The translations under genes and the position numbers were made by a program. Source: Daucus carota subsp. sativus (taxonomy: Eukaryota; Streptophyta; Magnoliopsida; Apiales; Apiaceae). From it: a DNA stretch of 64,000 nt. The notes under the pieces were generated by a model. That model was not told where the DNA came from, ran no database searches, and saw only the letters and a program-made list of their open reading frames with translations. The stretch is taken from NCBI RefSeq assembly GCF_001625215.2, contig NC_030387.2:35983606-36047605 (forward strand), written 5' to 3'. Shown here one piece after another: positions 48,864 to 60,680 of this stretch; positions within the stretch are counted from its first letter, which is position 1; every line of letters begins with the position of its first letter.

Positions 48864-49205
48864 TTAAGAGGGTAAATTTGAAATGGCTTTCCTGGCGGAT
48901 TGAAGTGTTGCAGTGGCGGAAGCAGCAGCATTTTCCAAAACGCCCCCGCTGGTGTTGGACTTTTTGGCAGGGGGGTGTGGCTGATGAGTCACCTGCACCG
49001 GCTTTTGTTGTTGCTCACCTCCAGCTGATGTCCTGTAATCTACCGTCTCCACCTTCTCTGCTGCAGCTGCCTTCACATGAAATAATCAAACACTTTCTTA
49101 TTTTCACAAATTGGTATGTAGAAACTGTAAAAGAAACCTGCTACGACATCAATGCATATTTGCATCTTTTACCTGATTATTCGTCGATGGATTGCTGTTG
49201 CTCAT
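48864..49205 (-). CDS. Small two-exon protein of unknown function (79 aa)
   Basis: Exon 1 is 49205-49173 (11 codons, MSNSNPSTNNQ) and exon 2 is 49070-48864 (69 codons with stop). A GT-AG intron of 102 bp separates them in phase 0. The start is too short to stand out without the splice. The protein has an Ala/Glu-rich segment (AAAAEKVETVDYRT), a Gln/His/Pro-rich middle (KPVQVTHQPHPPAKK) and an ordered-looking C-terminus (GGVLENAAASATATLQSARK) that could form an amphipathic helix. There is no signal peptide or membrane segment. The composition recalls small stress or LEA-like proteins, but I cannot name a family. It lies on the same strand as EB1C, 0.66 kb beyond that gene's stop. Confidence 0.6.
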
Positions 49206-49868
49206 GTTGGCTCAAAGATTACAATGGTTGATGCTGATCTATTCAATTTTGTCAAGAGATATGACACTGTATTTCACGATGAACAAACATTGAAAACATT
49301 TTTACATTATTACTGGTGTATTTTGCATCACAACGTTTTGAACGGTAAACAGCTATTGCCGATCATGGGGATACTACCTATTTTTGTGGACAATTTTAGT
49401 GGTCAAAATTCAAAATTCATGAAATTTATAATATAAAGTTAGCCCTGCCCAACTAGGAAGTACATTATCAAAATCCCTGGGACATCAACTTCCTATGTAA
49501 CACAAAATCTCTTCAACATTGAAGCTATAGCTACTGGGTATCTTCCTCAATCTTGGAATCATACATGATGTGTATCATAAACATAAGCATAGAATATATG
49601 AAAAAATATATCGATATTCAATGTCAGAATCAAAACTGGAGGCCCTTAACAGTACTTATTTTGGTACCGAGAACATGATTTAGTTTAGTAACCAGGTGAA
49701 ATAAAAGTTTAACTAGTAGAGGTTCACGATCATGTATTTTAACACAGTAGAATATGGATCGCAAAAACAATGGTCTGTAATCTACTTTTAACATATACTG
49801 GGAATATCATGGCGATGTCTTCCAGACCAGATTTGCCCATGCTATTCATTCTTAACCAAAGATAATCA
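49206..49868. promoter_or_regulatory. Spacer between EB1C and the small unknown gene
   Basis: It includes the 3' UTR of EB1C on the right and the presumed promoter of the small minus-strand gene on the left. No distinctive motif was found. Confidence 0.4.
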
Positions 49869-52800
49869 TCAGAAAGTGATAAGAGGAGCTGGACTGCAGT
49901 TGACATCTGAAGCATCAGAAATTCTTTGCCTTGGAGAAGATTTGTTGGTGGCTGCTGCATCAACATCAACATTGACAATGCTCTTCCTCTTCAGAGTATC
50001 GACGTTCTCTTTATCTTCTACAACCTCAGATATAGGACTCAAGATATCACGTGGCTTCTTTTGCTGACACAGTATAGCCTTTGCTTCTTCCACTACCGAA
50101 GCATCATCGTCTGCAGCATACAGAATCTTTAATACTGCTTCAACAACCTGAGATCAAAAAGACACTTTAGAATTCATTGTTACAATATAATATTGTTTGT
50201 GAATTTCAATGAAAACTAGGAAAAGAAACATACAGGTAAGTTCTCTATCTGTGGAGACTGACACAGGATCTCAATATCCCTAAGCTTAGCAAAGTAGAAA
50301 TCCCTTTCTTTCTCAAGACCGTCAACTGATAGCTTTAATTCTGTGATCTGCATATTGCGTGAAAGTAAGATTCTAGATAATTTATCACATTTAAGGGAAA
50401 AAAACAACACTGAACTAATCACTTTACCTGTTTTTCATATTCAGGCTCAACCTTTGCAGCAGGCTTAGAAACCTTGGCTGTTTGATTAGCTACACTTGTA
50501 TGATGGGCCTCAGTTTTACGAGCATTATGAGTTCTAGGTGCTACTCCTGCAGGCTTATGTGAAGCTTGTGATGGCGCACATTTCCTGCTAACATCTTTGC
50601 CTCCTTTGCTGGGCTCTCTTCTCTCTAATGGATTGTAGCTGACATTTAACCATAGCAACAAATTCTCAGAGTATTGTCAACAGTACTGATACCAAAGAAA
50701 TGACACCTAATAAATGAATAAAAAAACAATACAGAGCAGTTTCTCTCTCTTGTGCATCTAAAGTTCATAAAAAGATTTGCTTTTCAAGTTTAAGAAAGCC
50801 TGTTCAGAGGGATAAATTCTCAGGGTCTAAAACAATTAGAGATCGATTACTAAGTTACATGAGGTTAAAAAGGTTGTGTTGATAAAGTCTCCACTTGAAT
50901 TGAAAGTTCAGTTCATGAATGTAAAGTATTAGTAACTTTGCCTGAAATCCTATGGAGAAACAAAGGATGCTGGAAATACAAAAATTAATGCCTGAGATTT
51001 CTAAGCTATATCACACAGTTCCGGTCTTCAGTTTTTCTGACTTTCATGAGATCAGAATCAAAGCAACCATTACATTAAGAATGAAGAACAGAACCTTATA
51101 ACGATGTATTGCACAGAAATGAAAGATACTTGGACATTCTATGTTGTTTCTTCAGGACGACAACAATTGATTATCTATGCAAAATCATTGCAGCAAATAG
51201 TGATATACTACACATTCCTTTTAGGCATGGGGCAGAAATTATAAATTCCGCCAATAATGTCGACACACACACATGCGCACATTTAAAATTTGATTAGTAA
51301 TTTATCCTGCAATGAATCAAGTAATTCAGTATAACTATCTAATGCATGCCCATAATTTGTCATTGTTCGACGTCTGCACATCCAACATCCAAGCATACAT
51401 GGAGTAGTATGGAGGCAAAAACAAAATCAGGGGTTAAGCGTTACCTGTGTAGTTTGTCTCCCCCGCTTACAGAATCACAGTATCGCTTCATCCACTGCAT
51501 GAATTCAAGATTATCCAAGGGTCTTCCTTTCACTAGCTTGCTCACCTCAATGTGCTGGACCAAAAAATTGTCAACTGATATGTCAAGTTATGGAAAAATC
51601 CAGTATTGTATGTTATTCTGTTGTTGACTAGAGCTTAACCACTGACAGACAATCAGCTAATGTTTGAGATACCATTAACACAAACAATTAACTAATATTG
51701 GAGGACAAATAGCAACCAAAGGGTAAAGAGAAGCAGATATATGGAGTAAAGTCTGAAATCAATCTCCTAACAAACTAAATAGGTTTTATGACATCTTCAG
51801 ACAATCAAATCATAATGTAATAGAGAAATGGAAACAACTTAGTAGGAATCAAGGGCATTTAGATGGTACCGATAAGCATAAATTTTTGAAAGTGGTAGTA
51901 TTATTAAAAGGTGCCCAGCTCTCCTGATCAAGACTAAGTGAATTTTACATAACATAACCTCTCTCCCTCAATCGAAATCCCAAAAAGCATAAAGAGAGGA
52001 TAATCATAACAAACCCATAAACACAGGTGAGAATACCACAGCTAGAAGCAATTTAATTCTCAATTACAGACGTCTCCTAAACCTAATTCTTCCAAAATAA
52101 TAAAGTATCAGAGATATCCGCTAAATAAATCTCGAAAGAATAAATAAACATTTATATCCGTAATTTCTTAAACAATCATCTCAAATTGGGAATAGTTTCC
52201 AACACATTTCTAAAACTCTAAAAACAATCTAACCTCTAATCAACATTTTAACATCATAACTGCGACACTTAAAATGTAAGCAGATACCATAAAACCATAT
52301 AAATCAGCATACACCTAGAGCACGAGTACAGGTGCGGGTACGGGAGTCGGGAGTGCACGACACATGTATACGAGAATTCGGCAAATTTAAAAATATGTGT
52401 ATTCAGGTGCCGGGGATTCGGCAAATATTAATATATTAAAAATATACATATGCATATATTTAAGATTTACATTTATATTTAAATCAAATAAATAAGTTAA
52501 ATATCGAAACACATATCGACAAGCAAAACAGCAAAATATCGAAACAACCTTGGTAATCTTGAGCTTATTGAAGATATCCTGCAGCACTTTATAATTCTGA
52601 ATCATCTCGTACTCGCTCTTCGCATCGAAATTAACCTTATGCATCGGCACCATCCCGGGATGAACCGCATCCATCAATTGACAGTGCACAGCACCAGAAC
52701 ACGCCTTCAATCAACCAAAATTCCATAAATTTACACACAATTTCATGTATATATAATTTGGGGGTTAGGGTTTTGAGAAAAGAGATGAAATGAGAGTACC

Positions 52801-52907
52801 TCTTCGACTTTGGAGAGATTGAGCTGAAGAGTAGTGTTGATCCACGACAAGATCTCGGATCTACCGACGAAGTAAGCACCGTCCATCATCCCTATGTTCG
52901 TCGCCAT
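49869..52907 (-). CDS. EB1C: Microtubule plus-end tracking protein EB1C
   Basis: End-binding protein that tracks growing microtubule ends; plant EB1C is nuclear in interphase and acts on the spindle. Six exons, 52907-52800, 52704-52549, 51554-51445, 50638-50428, 50347-50234 and 50147-49869, give 325 residues, all in phase. A calponin-homology domain spans about residues 14-115 ([61 protein letters not shown]). A basic, disordered linker follows, then the EB1 dimerisation coil (about 200-250; [20 protein letters not shown]). The tail carries KRKS (286-289) and ends in PLITF instead of the acidic EEY/F end of EB1A/B, which defines the C type. Neighbour CYCD3 matches At5g67260-At5g67270. Confidence 0.95.
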
Positions 52908-54422
52908 TTTTCAAGCTCTCTCTCTCTAGGATATGTGTGAGTTTGATGTGTTTTAGAGAGAGAAGTAAACAGTTTGAATTGTGTATGGGTTTGAGCGGGC
53001 CTTTTTATGGTTTTGAATTACGGGAGGAGCGGTTTGTAAATGGGGATTATTTGTTTCTTTTTCTGCCTTTTTTTTCTTTTTTTTTTACTCGCTCGTCGCT
53101 CCTTACTGCAGTTTATTTGTTACTTTTTTAAGATTTTAACTTTTGAAAAAAATATATTTAAACAGGGTGATGTTTTCCTGATACAAAATTATTTTTATTT
53201 CAATATTATAATTATTTTTTATCGGGAAACTAATGTTTATACCGAATAAAATAAAAAAAATGAGATGAAATGGCAGCGAAAAATAAGGCGTATTTATCAC
53301 AAGTGGACAGCTGGTCTACAGGCTACGGGCCTACAGCTGCTAGTGTAGTTTGTGGGGACACAAACGATGGCCAACGGTTATACTGTACTAGGATTATTGC
53401 CCGCTTCGCACGGTGAGTTTTAAATTAATATTTTTTTGTCTATGATAACTCATTTGAGAATATATATTATAATAATGTTACTGATAATTTTTTGTTTAAC
53501 GCATATTATTGTAAGTTAAATTACCTTTAAGTGAATATTATATTAAAAATACAGTTTTTAGAAAACATATTAAAAAAATTAGATGTGTTATGAATTTAGA
53601 TCATCTGTAAAGGAAAAAATTGTTAAACGACATTGTTATATTATTTAGATATTATAAGTTTCTTAGAAGCGATAATATAACACATGTCATTTTATAAACA
53701 GAAAATCCCAAAAAGAGGTTATGTAATGTAACGTGTTGAATGGAGAATAATGTAACTGAATATGTTAATGATAATTTTATGTTTAACGCATGTTAATATT
53801 AGTAAAATTCCCTTGAAATTAATATTATATTAAAATTACAATTTGTACAGAACATATTAAAAAAATTATATTAAAAATACAATTTGTAGAGAACATATTT
53901 AAAATATTATATTAAAAATACAATTTGTAGAGAACATAATTAAGAATTGTTAACCGACATTGTTATATTTTACAGAATTGTATAAATTTCTTAGAAGCGA
54001 TAATATAAAACATGTCATTTTATAAACAAAAAAGCTCAAAGTTAAATTAGTTTTATAATGTAACGTGTATAATCGAGAATAATGTTACTTTTTTTTAAGT
54101 AAGAAAATAATGTAAATTCTCTCTAATTTATTACAGAACTGTTTCAGGTTGACTTGTGTCCGATTTAATTAAGCTGTTAGAAGTTGTGTAATAAATGTCA
54201 CGCAGCTTTATTAGATAAAAACTGGCCGGGCTTTGGGTTCTGAACACCGTCTCTTTCATCTTTCCCCCTTTTTCTTTTTGTTGCTTCTGGGTGAGGTATG
54301 CATATATGTTTTTTGTCCGTTTCCCAGATATATAAAGTTTGAAACCTTTTCTTTGATTTTTTTTGCCATGCTTGCACAACTGAAACATGTATATTGTTTT
54401 TCTTTTCATTGCAAGCTCAGTA
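52908..54422. other. Spacer between EB1C and the B3 gene, with tandem duplication
   Basis: The left end holds the EB1C leader (a GA/CT repeat just before the start codon) and the divergent promoters of EB1C and the B3 gene. The middle (53470-54090) is an AT-rich tandem duplication listed separately. A gcccgcttcgcacggtg patch at about 53400-53416 is unusually G/C-rich and resembles the terminal words of some plant transposons, but no partner end was found. Confidence 0.45.
53470..54090. repeat. Tandem duplication, about 300-bp units
   Basis: Unit 1 (about 53470-53758) and unit 2 (about 53765-54090) share, in order, atgtttaacgcat (variant), attatattaaaa, gaacatatta, acgacattgttatat, ttcttagaagcgataatata and catgtcattttataaaca, ending in taatgtaacgtg. 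Unit 2 also has a local triplication of a 35-bp word (attatattaaaaatacaatt...). All of it is non-coding. Confidence 0.65.
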
Positions 54423-55615
54423 ATGGACGAAATCCCGAAATTTGTGAAAATGTTGAGCCGAGATGCTTGTCGTTCTAATATCTTGGTATGAACTACATTG
54501 TTTTGTACTTGTTATTTCAGTCTTGATTATCGTTGCATGCTTGTTTTTCATTTTTTGTCATTTTGGGTTTTAGGATGTTCCTAGGGTTTTCACCAAGAAA
54601 TATGGTCATCGTATTCCTACAACTATTAAGATTGTACTGCGCACTGGTTACACCCTCTGGTTGGATTATGATAAGAAAAAGAGTCAATTTTTTGGTATCA
54701 AAGAATTGTTCTCTGATTTTTCTGTAACCGGTGGTCAGTTGCTAGTCTTTACATATTCTGGTGGCTTTATGTTTGATTTGTGCATAATTGGTGTTGACGG
54801 TGGGGAAATCCAGTATCCTCCTATTGTACATAAGCTCCAAGATTGTTCTCCACAGAATGGTACATTTCTTATTTGAAATGATTGATTGTTTTGTGTTAAT
54901 TTTCAACTGGTTTGTTCTGATCGCACGTAAATCTTAATGCCGTTGTAGTTTCAATTCGTGAGATTGGATGGAGTTTTATTCGCGGTGTTACAATTGGTCC
55001 CAAAGTTGTTGATGAAGTGGTTAGTGGATTTTTTTGAATTTTATTTAATTATTTTTGTTTGTCAAAGATCTTGATTCATTATCTATTTTAATGTACTGTG
55101 AATGGCTAATTTTTTTAATGGGTACTGTTTGGTTTTATTTTTTAATGGGTTATGTTTTTGGTTAAGGAGCTGCCTACTTCCTTTGTTGAGCATTTGGGTA
55201 GGTATATTCCAGTAGACTTGGAAATATATGTGAGTTGTGGTGTTAAGATTCTTGGTGGATATAATCGCAAAGAAAAGAAAATCAATGGGTTGTCTAGTCT
55301 GTGCAACATGGTGGGTTATCGTCACTTGAACTCCTTTAATGTGTTGCTCCTAACCTATTATGGTCGAGAGAAGTTCACTGTCTCGGCTTTTGATTCGGCC
55401 ATGGTAGAAATCTTTGTGAAAGTTATCCCTGCTGTTCATGGTATGCTTCTGAGCACTTAGTTATCTATTTTGATATTTTTTTGGAACTGAAGTCACATTG
55501 TTTATCAATTTTGTCGCCTGATTGTGTAGTTGAGAGATTTGCTGTTTTGGAGCCTCATTTGGAGCTATATTGGGTGACAATGGCGTCAAAGGAGAGAAAA
55601 TCCTGGCTGTTGTGA
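54423..55615 (+). CDS. B3-domain DNA-binding protein (REM-like)
   Basis: Plant-specific B3 transcription factor, probably of the REM group, with two B3-type folds. Five exons, 54423-54485, 54574-54859, 54949-55019, 55167-55440 and 55530-55615, give 259 residues with consistent phase. The first domain covers about residues 5-100 (VPRVFTKKYG...TIKIVLRTGYTLWLDYDKKKSQFF...FSVTGGQLLVFTYSGGFMFDLCI). The second, more diverged, covers about 139-230 (ELPTSFVEHLGRYIPVDLEIYV...LTYYGREKFTVSAFDSAMVEI). The C-terminus is short. REM genes are numerous and fast-evolving, so no ortholog is proposed. It interrupts the otherwise conserved EB1C-RLK neighbourhood. The last exon could be part of a longer original gene. 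Confidence 0.8.
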
Positions 55616-57765
55616 GAACAAAAATTATTTTTGTCAGAGTATTTAGTAAAACTACGTAGTTAAAGAGGTCTGAAGGATCCTTACAACATTGAGAGTAGCT
55701 AACAGGAGGTGTATCTGGTTTAATGTTTTCGACATTTTTTCTCGGAAATCGCTTGACACTATTCCTAGAACCTGGAATGCAGGACGGAGACTGAACATTG
55801 GTTTTTTGCTGCGTGTGAAGAGCTGTTTTCTTTGCGGTTCCAACATCATCCTCGATATGAGCTGCAACATTGAAGAATATTAACTGGACACATAAAATCG
55901 GACATAATATAATACAAATTAGAAATCATATCTTACATTTAGTTCTTTTTTCAGAAAGCTGAGGATGTCCAACTTTGTAACCTGCACAATGTTTGTGGGG
56001 AGACCAATTATTTGAACACGTTTCTAACATGGACAAAACTACAACAAATAAAATTAAAAATTATGTTAAATACTCTTACTCTCTTTAATCAACTGATTAA
56101 AATAAGATTCATCTTTAGGTGGATGAACATATTCTTTCATAACTGGCAGTTGATAGTTAACTGCACATATTGAATGTAAAGGGACAAAGAATCATAGAAA
56201 CAAAACGAATGTCAGTCCTGTGAGTAATGTCAAACAATATAACACTGTCCACACACAACAAAACTGACAACTACTCACATAGATTCCAAAGTAAAGGGTC
56301 ATCTTTCGAAGTACTGCGTCTAAATTTATCCATTCGTCTTAAAAAAAATTCAAATAATCTGGAACACAGGTACAACAAAACACACTCATTGAGAGATACG
56401 GATGGAGGCCATTAACTCCGATATACATACATGTAGATACATCCATATAGACAAAGAAAGACAGTTGGGAGCTCAATTAATTCCAACACCCGGCTCATAA
56501 ATACCTAACATATATAAACAGTAATATTCAACCTCGATTACTTATGATGAAGGAATTGGGTAGATGAAGACACATACCTAAACAACAAACCGGCATAAAT
56601 GTAGAGCTCTGCTATCCAGCACCTCGGCTTGCGACCCGATGATTAGAGAGCTTGGATTTAAAAAAAAAAGGCAATTAGGTTTCATTAACAAAGCGTGCTG
56701 AACACAAAAGAGCCGTACGTAGAGGTACAAAAGTATATTGAGGGAGAAGTCAGTAGAAGTACAGGGAAAATAAGCTGGGGAGGTGTGAGAAATGAATATT
56801 TAAGTTGTCTGAGGAAACGTGGCTTCTTGCAGCATCGACAACAAAACAGAAGAGGTATAAATACGGGAAGTCAGTGGCATACGGTGTAAATACGGCAGAT
56901 TTTAGGAGGAAGAACTTGTAAAAAGCCAGTAGAATATCCTTCAGGCTTTATAATTTAAAGGGATTCTAGTTCTAGTAGAAAACTTGGAAGCTGTTATTTT
57001 CTGAGGGAAAGGATTTATTACTGTTTTTTGCTTTTAGAGATGTCGAAATACAGAAATTCAGATGTCCAATTCATCATTTAGTAAAATTTAAAAAATATAC
57101 AAGATTCATGATAATTTTGTTTATGAAAATTTTGAATAATAAATTGTATTTAAATTGTAGCTTTTAAAAAAGAAGATGAATCACAATTACTTTTATAATA
57201 TTTATTGTGTATTTTTTATAGGTCTTCATGATTAAAAAACGAACACTTGTTAATGATATAACTTATAAGATTTTATGATCACGAGCGGTGGATGTCAAGT
57301 ATTTAACTTGATGTTTTTATCATATTATTTGATATTTTGTTGAAATCTCGTAATTTCAACAAAATGTTAAAAAGAATTACATATCATGTCTGCCTGTGAT
57401 GTTAGAATATGAATCAGACTTCTCCGAACATGATCGGACTTGTTCAAGAAATAGGGAGATTTTCTTTGTTAATACTTTGTTTTTGTTAAATCTTTCTTAG
57501 CAAATTAAAATGCATCACAATATCAAATGCGAGAAGTAGACTAACTACTTTCCTACCCGGACTGAACAATCCACAAACTTTATTATTCATTTGAGATGGA
57601 AAGAAAAATACAAAACTTAAGTTAGAAAAACACTATAGGAAAGTTGATCAACAATAACTCATGTCATTCCTAGCTTACAAATCTATTTACTACATGTTGT
57701 CCAAACTGTCTAAACCAAATAAAAAAGCAACCAGTCAACACAAACAAGTCAGTAAATCAGCTTCC
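55616..57765. other. Spacer between the B3 gene and the second RLK
   Basis: About 2.1 kb. A possible minus-strand gene fragment at 55660-56030 is listed separately. The remainder is AT-rich and without a supported gene; the right end is the RLK 3' UTR. Confidence 0.4.
55660..56030 (-). pseudogene. Possible gene fragment with two exon-like pieces
   Basis: On the minus strand, an open piece (about 56018-55941) reading ..HCAGYKVGHPQLSEKRTK ends at a gtaag donor. A 75-bp intron-like gap ending in ttgcag follows, then a second open piece (to about 55660) reading HIEDDVGTAKKTALHTQQ and later VKRFPRKNVENIKPDTPP. The two join in phase and the composition is protein-like. There is no start codon upstream and no recognised domain. 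It may be a captured or decayed gene end; chance is possible. Confidence 0.25.
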
Positions 57766-60680
57766 CTAGTGACCATAATAGTAGGATGATGGTGAAGTTG
57801 ATATAGGAAACTTATCAAGAACATGAAGCGCCTCTTTCATAGATGGTCTCTTTTGTGGCAATGGAGATATACAATTGTATCCTAATCTCAATAATGCCAA
57901 CAAGGATTCCTCCTTGCCTTCCATGTCAGCACGTATTGCCATGTCAGCCATTCTCAAGATTTTATTCTTTTCCCACGTGCCCGACCCGATTATCGCATCT
58001 GGGCCGAACTCATCAGAAATAATAACCTTCCCGGTTAACAATTCAAGCAACACAACTCCGAATGAATAAACATCCCATTTTGAAGTGGGCTTTAGGCTGC
58101 GTAGAGACTCCGGTGCATAGTACGGCGAACAGCCCATTGAGCTTGGGCTTGGACTTGGTGTGGCCCCCCCAATGTATTCTGGGAAACTATCTCGAGATGC
58201 AGTGGACCTCTTGCTACCGAAATTTCTTGTTGAAGCACTGCTTTTGTAGCTGTTGTCACCTGAAACAAGCCTTTCGAGCCCAAAATCACCGATCTTGGGC
58301 TCCATATCGAAGCCCAATAAAACATTAGTGGGCTTTAAATTTCCATGAACTTGCTTTTTCTCGTGTATGTAAACTAGTCCACGTGCCATGCCCTTTGCTA
58401 TCTTGAGCCGTACTTCCCACGGCAAAGCGCAGGGCGAGGAGCCCACCTTCCCTGAAAAAATGGCGTCACGTAAGAAAGTGAAGATTTCACATGCGCAAGA
58501 TAGTCAAATAATTGCAATCGCTTTTCCATGTAAAAAGTTAACAGAACTGGAATGAACGCTTTAGTGCGCACTATGGAATGCCCACTATCATGCACGGTAA
58601 AGAAAAAAAAATCAATCAAAATCAACTCGAAAGATAAACACTTGATCACTTGAAATATCTAATAATACTAATATATATATTTATTGTTTATAAATACATA
58701 AATTCCGACATTTCACGTTGAAAGATAGAATGAGGTTCCCAATTTTACTGCAATTCTTTTTCATGCAAAAAACAGCGATTGACGCTTTAATAATGTGCAC
58801 CATAAACATGTCCAGCTATCATGCACCGCGGTCAAAATCAATCCCCAATACTCCACAAGCTACATGCCAGTTTGACTTTAAATACTTTCAGTTTCAGACA
58901 TTAATTTTTTCAGTTACAACCACTCCCCAGTCCCACCGACCTCCATCACACAGCACACATTAGCAAAACAAACAATCCAACACTAACCTACGCAGAAACA
59001 AACTAACATGCGCACATATCATGGAGCACAAAAAAAACACTGTATAATCAGAAAAAACTTACTGTAACGAGCATTAGCGAGGCTTCCATTAGGAACAAAC
59101 TCATAAATCACCAGCTTCTCATCAACGCCCCAATAGAACCCTCGAATTTTAACCAAGTTTGGGTGCACCAATTTCGCGATAACTCGAACCTGGTTCTCGA
59201 AATCCCTGAACCTCTCGAGCCCACTCTCGCCAATCCTCCGAACCGCCAGCGCAGTCCCATCTTCAAGAACCGCTTTGTACATAATGCTCGAGCCCGTGGC
59301 GCCTAATATATACGCTGAGGCCTTAAGCAATGTCTCCAGCTCTAGCTCATGATTCTTTTCTCCTCCATCAACTGTTACAAGTGATCCTGAACTTTTCGGA
59401 ACCTCAGGCTTTTGTGTACTTATATCAAACACTTGGTGCTTCTCTTCTTCACTCTCTGTGGAGGATGAATCAAATGACTCTTGTTTATCATTTCTTCTGT
59501 TTAATAAACAGGCCCATGATTTCAGCCACTTGCTTTCCTCTGAAGAAGTTGTGGCCCAGTTGAAATCTTGTGCCGCTTCTAGCTTTTTTCTTTTCGCAAC
59601 TCTTTTCTTGTAAATGTATATCAGGATCATTGCAAGTAAGGCTATTCCGGCTGCATCGCCGACTACGATACCGATGATTGTTCCGGTTTTTACGCCTGTT
59701 TCGGGTTTTTTACCAGTCCCTGAGGAAGGGGATGAGTCTATTGTTTTAGGAATGGCTGCTATTGCTGGCGGAGATTTTGATGAGGTGACATTGGGGGCTG
59801 AAGAGTTGGTTGATGGTATTACACAAAGATTTTTCAGCGGCTTTCCGCATAATTCAGGATTCCCGGAAAAGGCTTTGATGCTTTGATTGCTGAAAATACT
59901 TGAGGATGGAATAGGGCCAGTGAAATTGTTGACAGAGAGATCTAAGGTTATGTTTGCTGGAAGTTTGTTAGCAAAGTCTGGCGGAATTTCACCGGATAAT
60001 TTGTTGTACGAGAGGTTAAGGTACACAAGATTGGTGCTTCCAAAACTCGAAGGCAATGATCCATTGATGAGATTAGAAGACAGATCAAGAATTTTGAGTG
60101 AATTAAACCCAGCCGGAATATTGCCAGAGAGGTAGTTGTTTTTTAGGGAAAGGGAAGTTATGTTGTGGAGATTAGAGAGGTTGATGGGAATTTTTCCACC
60201 CAATGCATTATCAGATAGATTGAGTGATTCGAGATTGGTTAGGCCTCCTACAAGCTCAGAGAGCTCACCAGAGATCAGATTATTGGAAAGATCAAGTGCA
60301 CGAAGACTCGAGACGTTGTAAAGTGACAAAGGAATTGAGCCATTGATTGAATTGCCTGAAAGATTGAGGTTCTGAAGGTGCTGAATGACACCAAGATCAG
60401 CAGAAATAGAGCCTAGAAGCTGAGAATTTGGCAAAGACAATCCTATGACTCTAGAGAAGGCATCCAAAGTGCCCGGAGCATCACATGTAACGCCGTTCCA
60501 ATGACAAGGCGTCTGATCATATGGATTCCAGTTACTCAAGACGTTCCGCGGGTCACTGATTATTGAGTACCTAAAAGAGAGCAAAGCAACTCCATCTATG
60601 TTGAGCTGAGATGATATATTTACAAAGAGAGAAAGAATTATAGTCCACCTTAAGTGAAGATCAAAAGGTAGGAACTTCAT
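57766..60680 (-). CDS. LRR receptor-like kinase with pseudokinase features (At5g67280/At4g34220-like)
   Basis: Two exons, 60680-59063 and 58451-57766, joined within an Arg codon, give 767 residues. Order of parts: signal peptide (about 1-24); LRR cap with CHWNGVTC; about seven LRRs (85-265); a Ser/Pro/Thr-rich stalk; a membrane helix (about 336-358) followed by KKRVAKRKK; a long acidic juxtamembrane segment; and the kinase-like domain. The glycine loop is LGATGSSIMYK. The beta-3 motif reads AVRR where VAIK is usual, so the ATP-anchoring Lys is missing. The catalytic loop is HGNLKPTN instead of HRDxKxxN, while DFG and APE are present. Catalysis is doubtful, and the protein likely signals through partners. 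It matches the RLK next to EB1C in Arabidopsis. Confidence 0.93.

Noticed and set aside
54073..54115. Possible fifth micro-insertion around a T8 tract
   Set aside because: Flanking match is only about 8 bases (aataatgt) in AT-rich tandem repeat DNA, so it is not distinguishable from chance.
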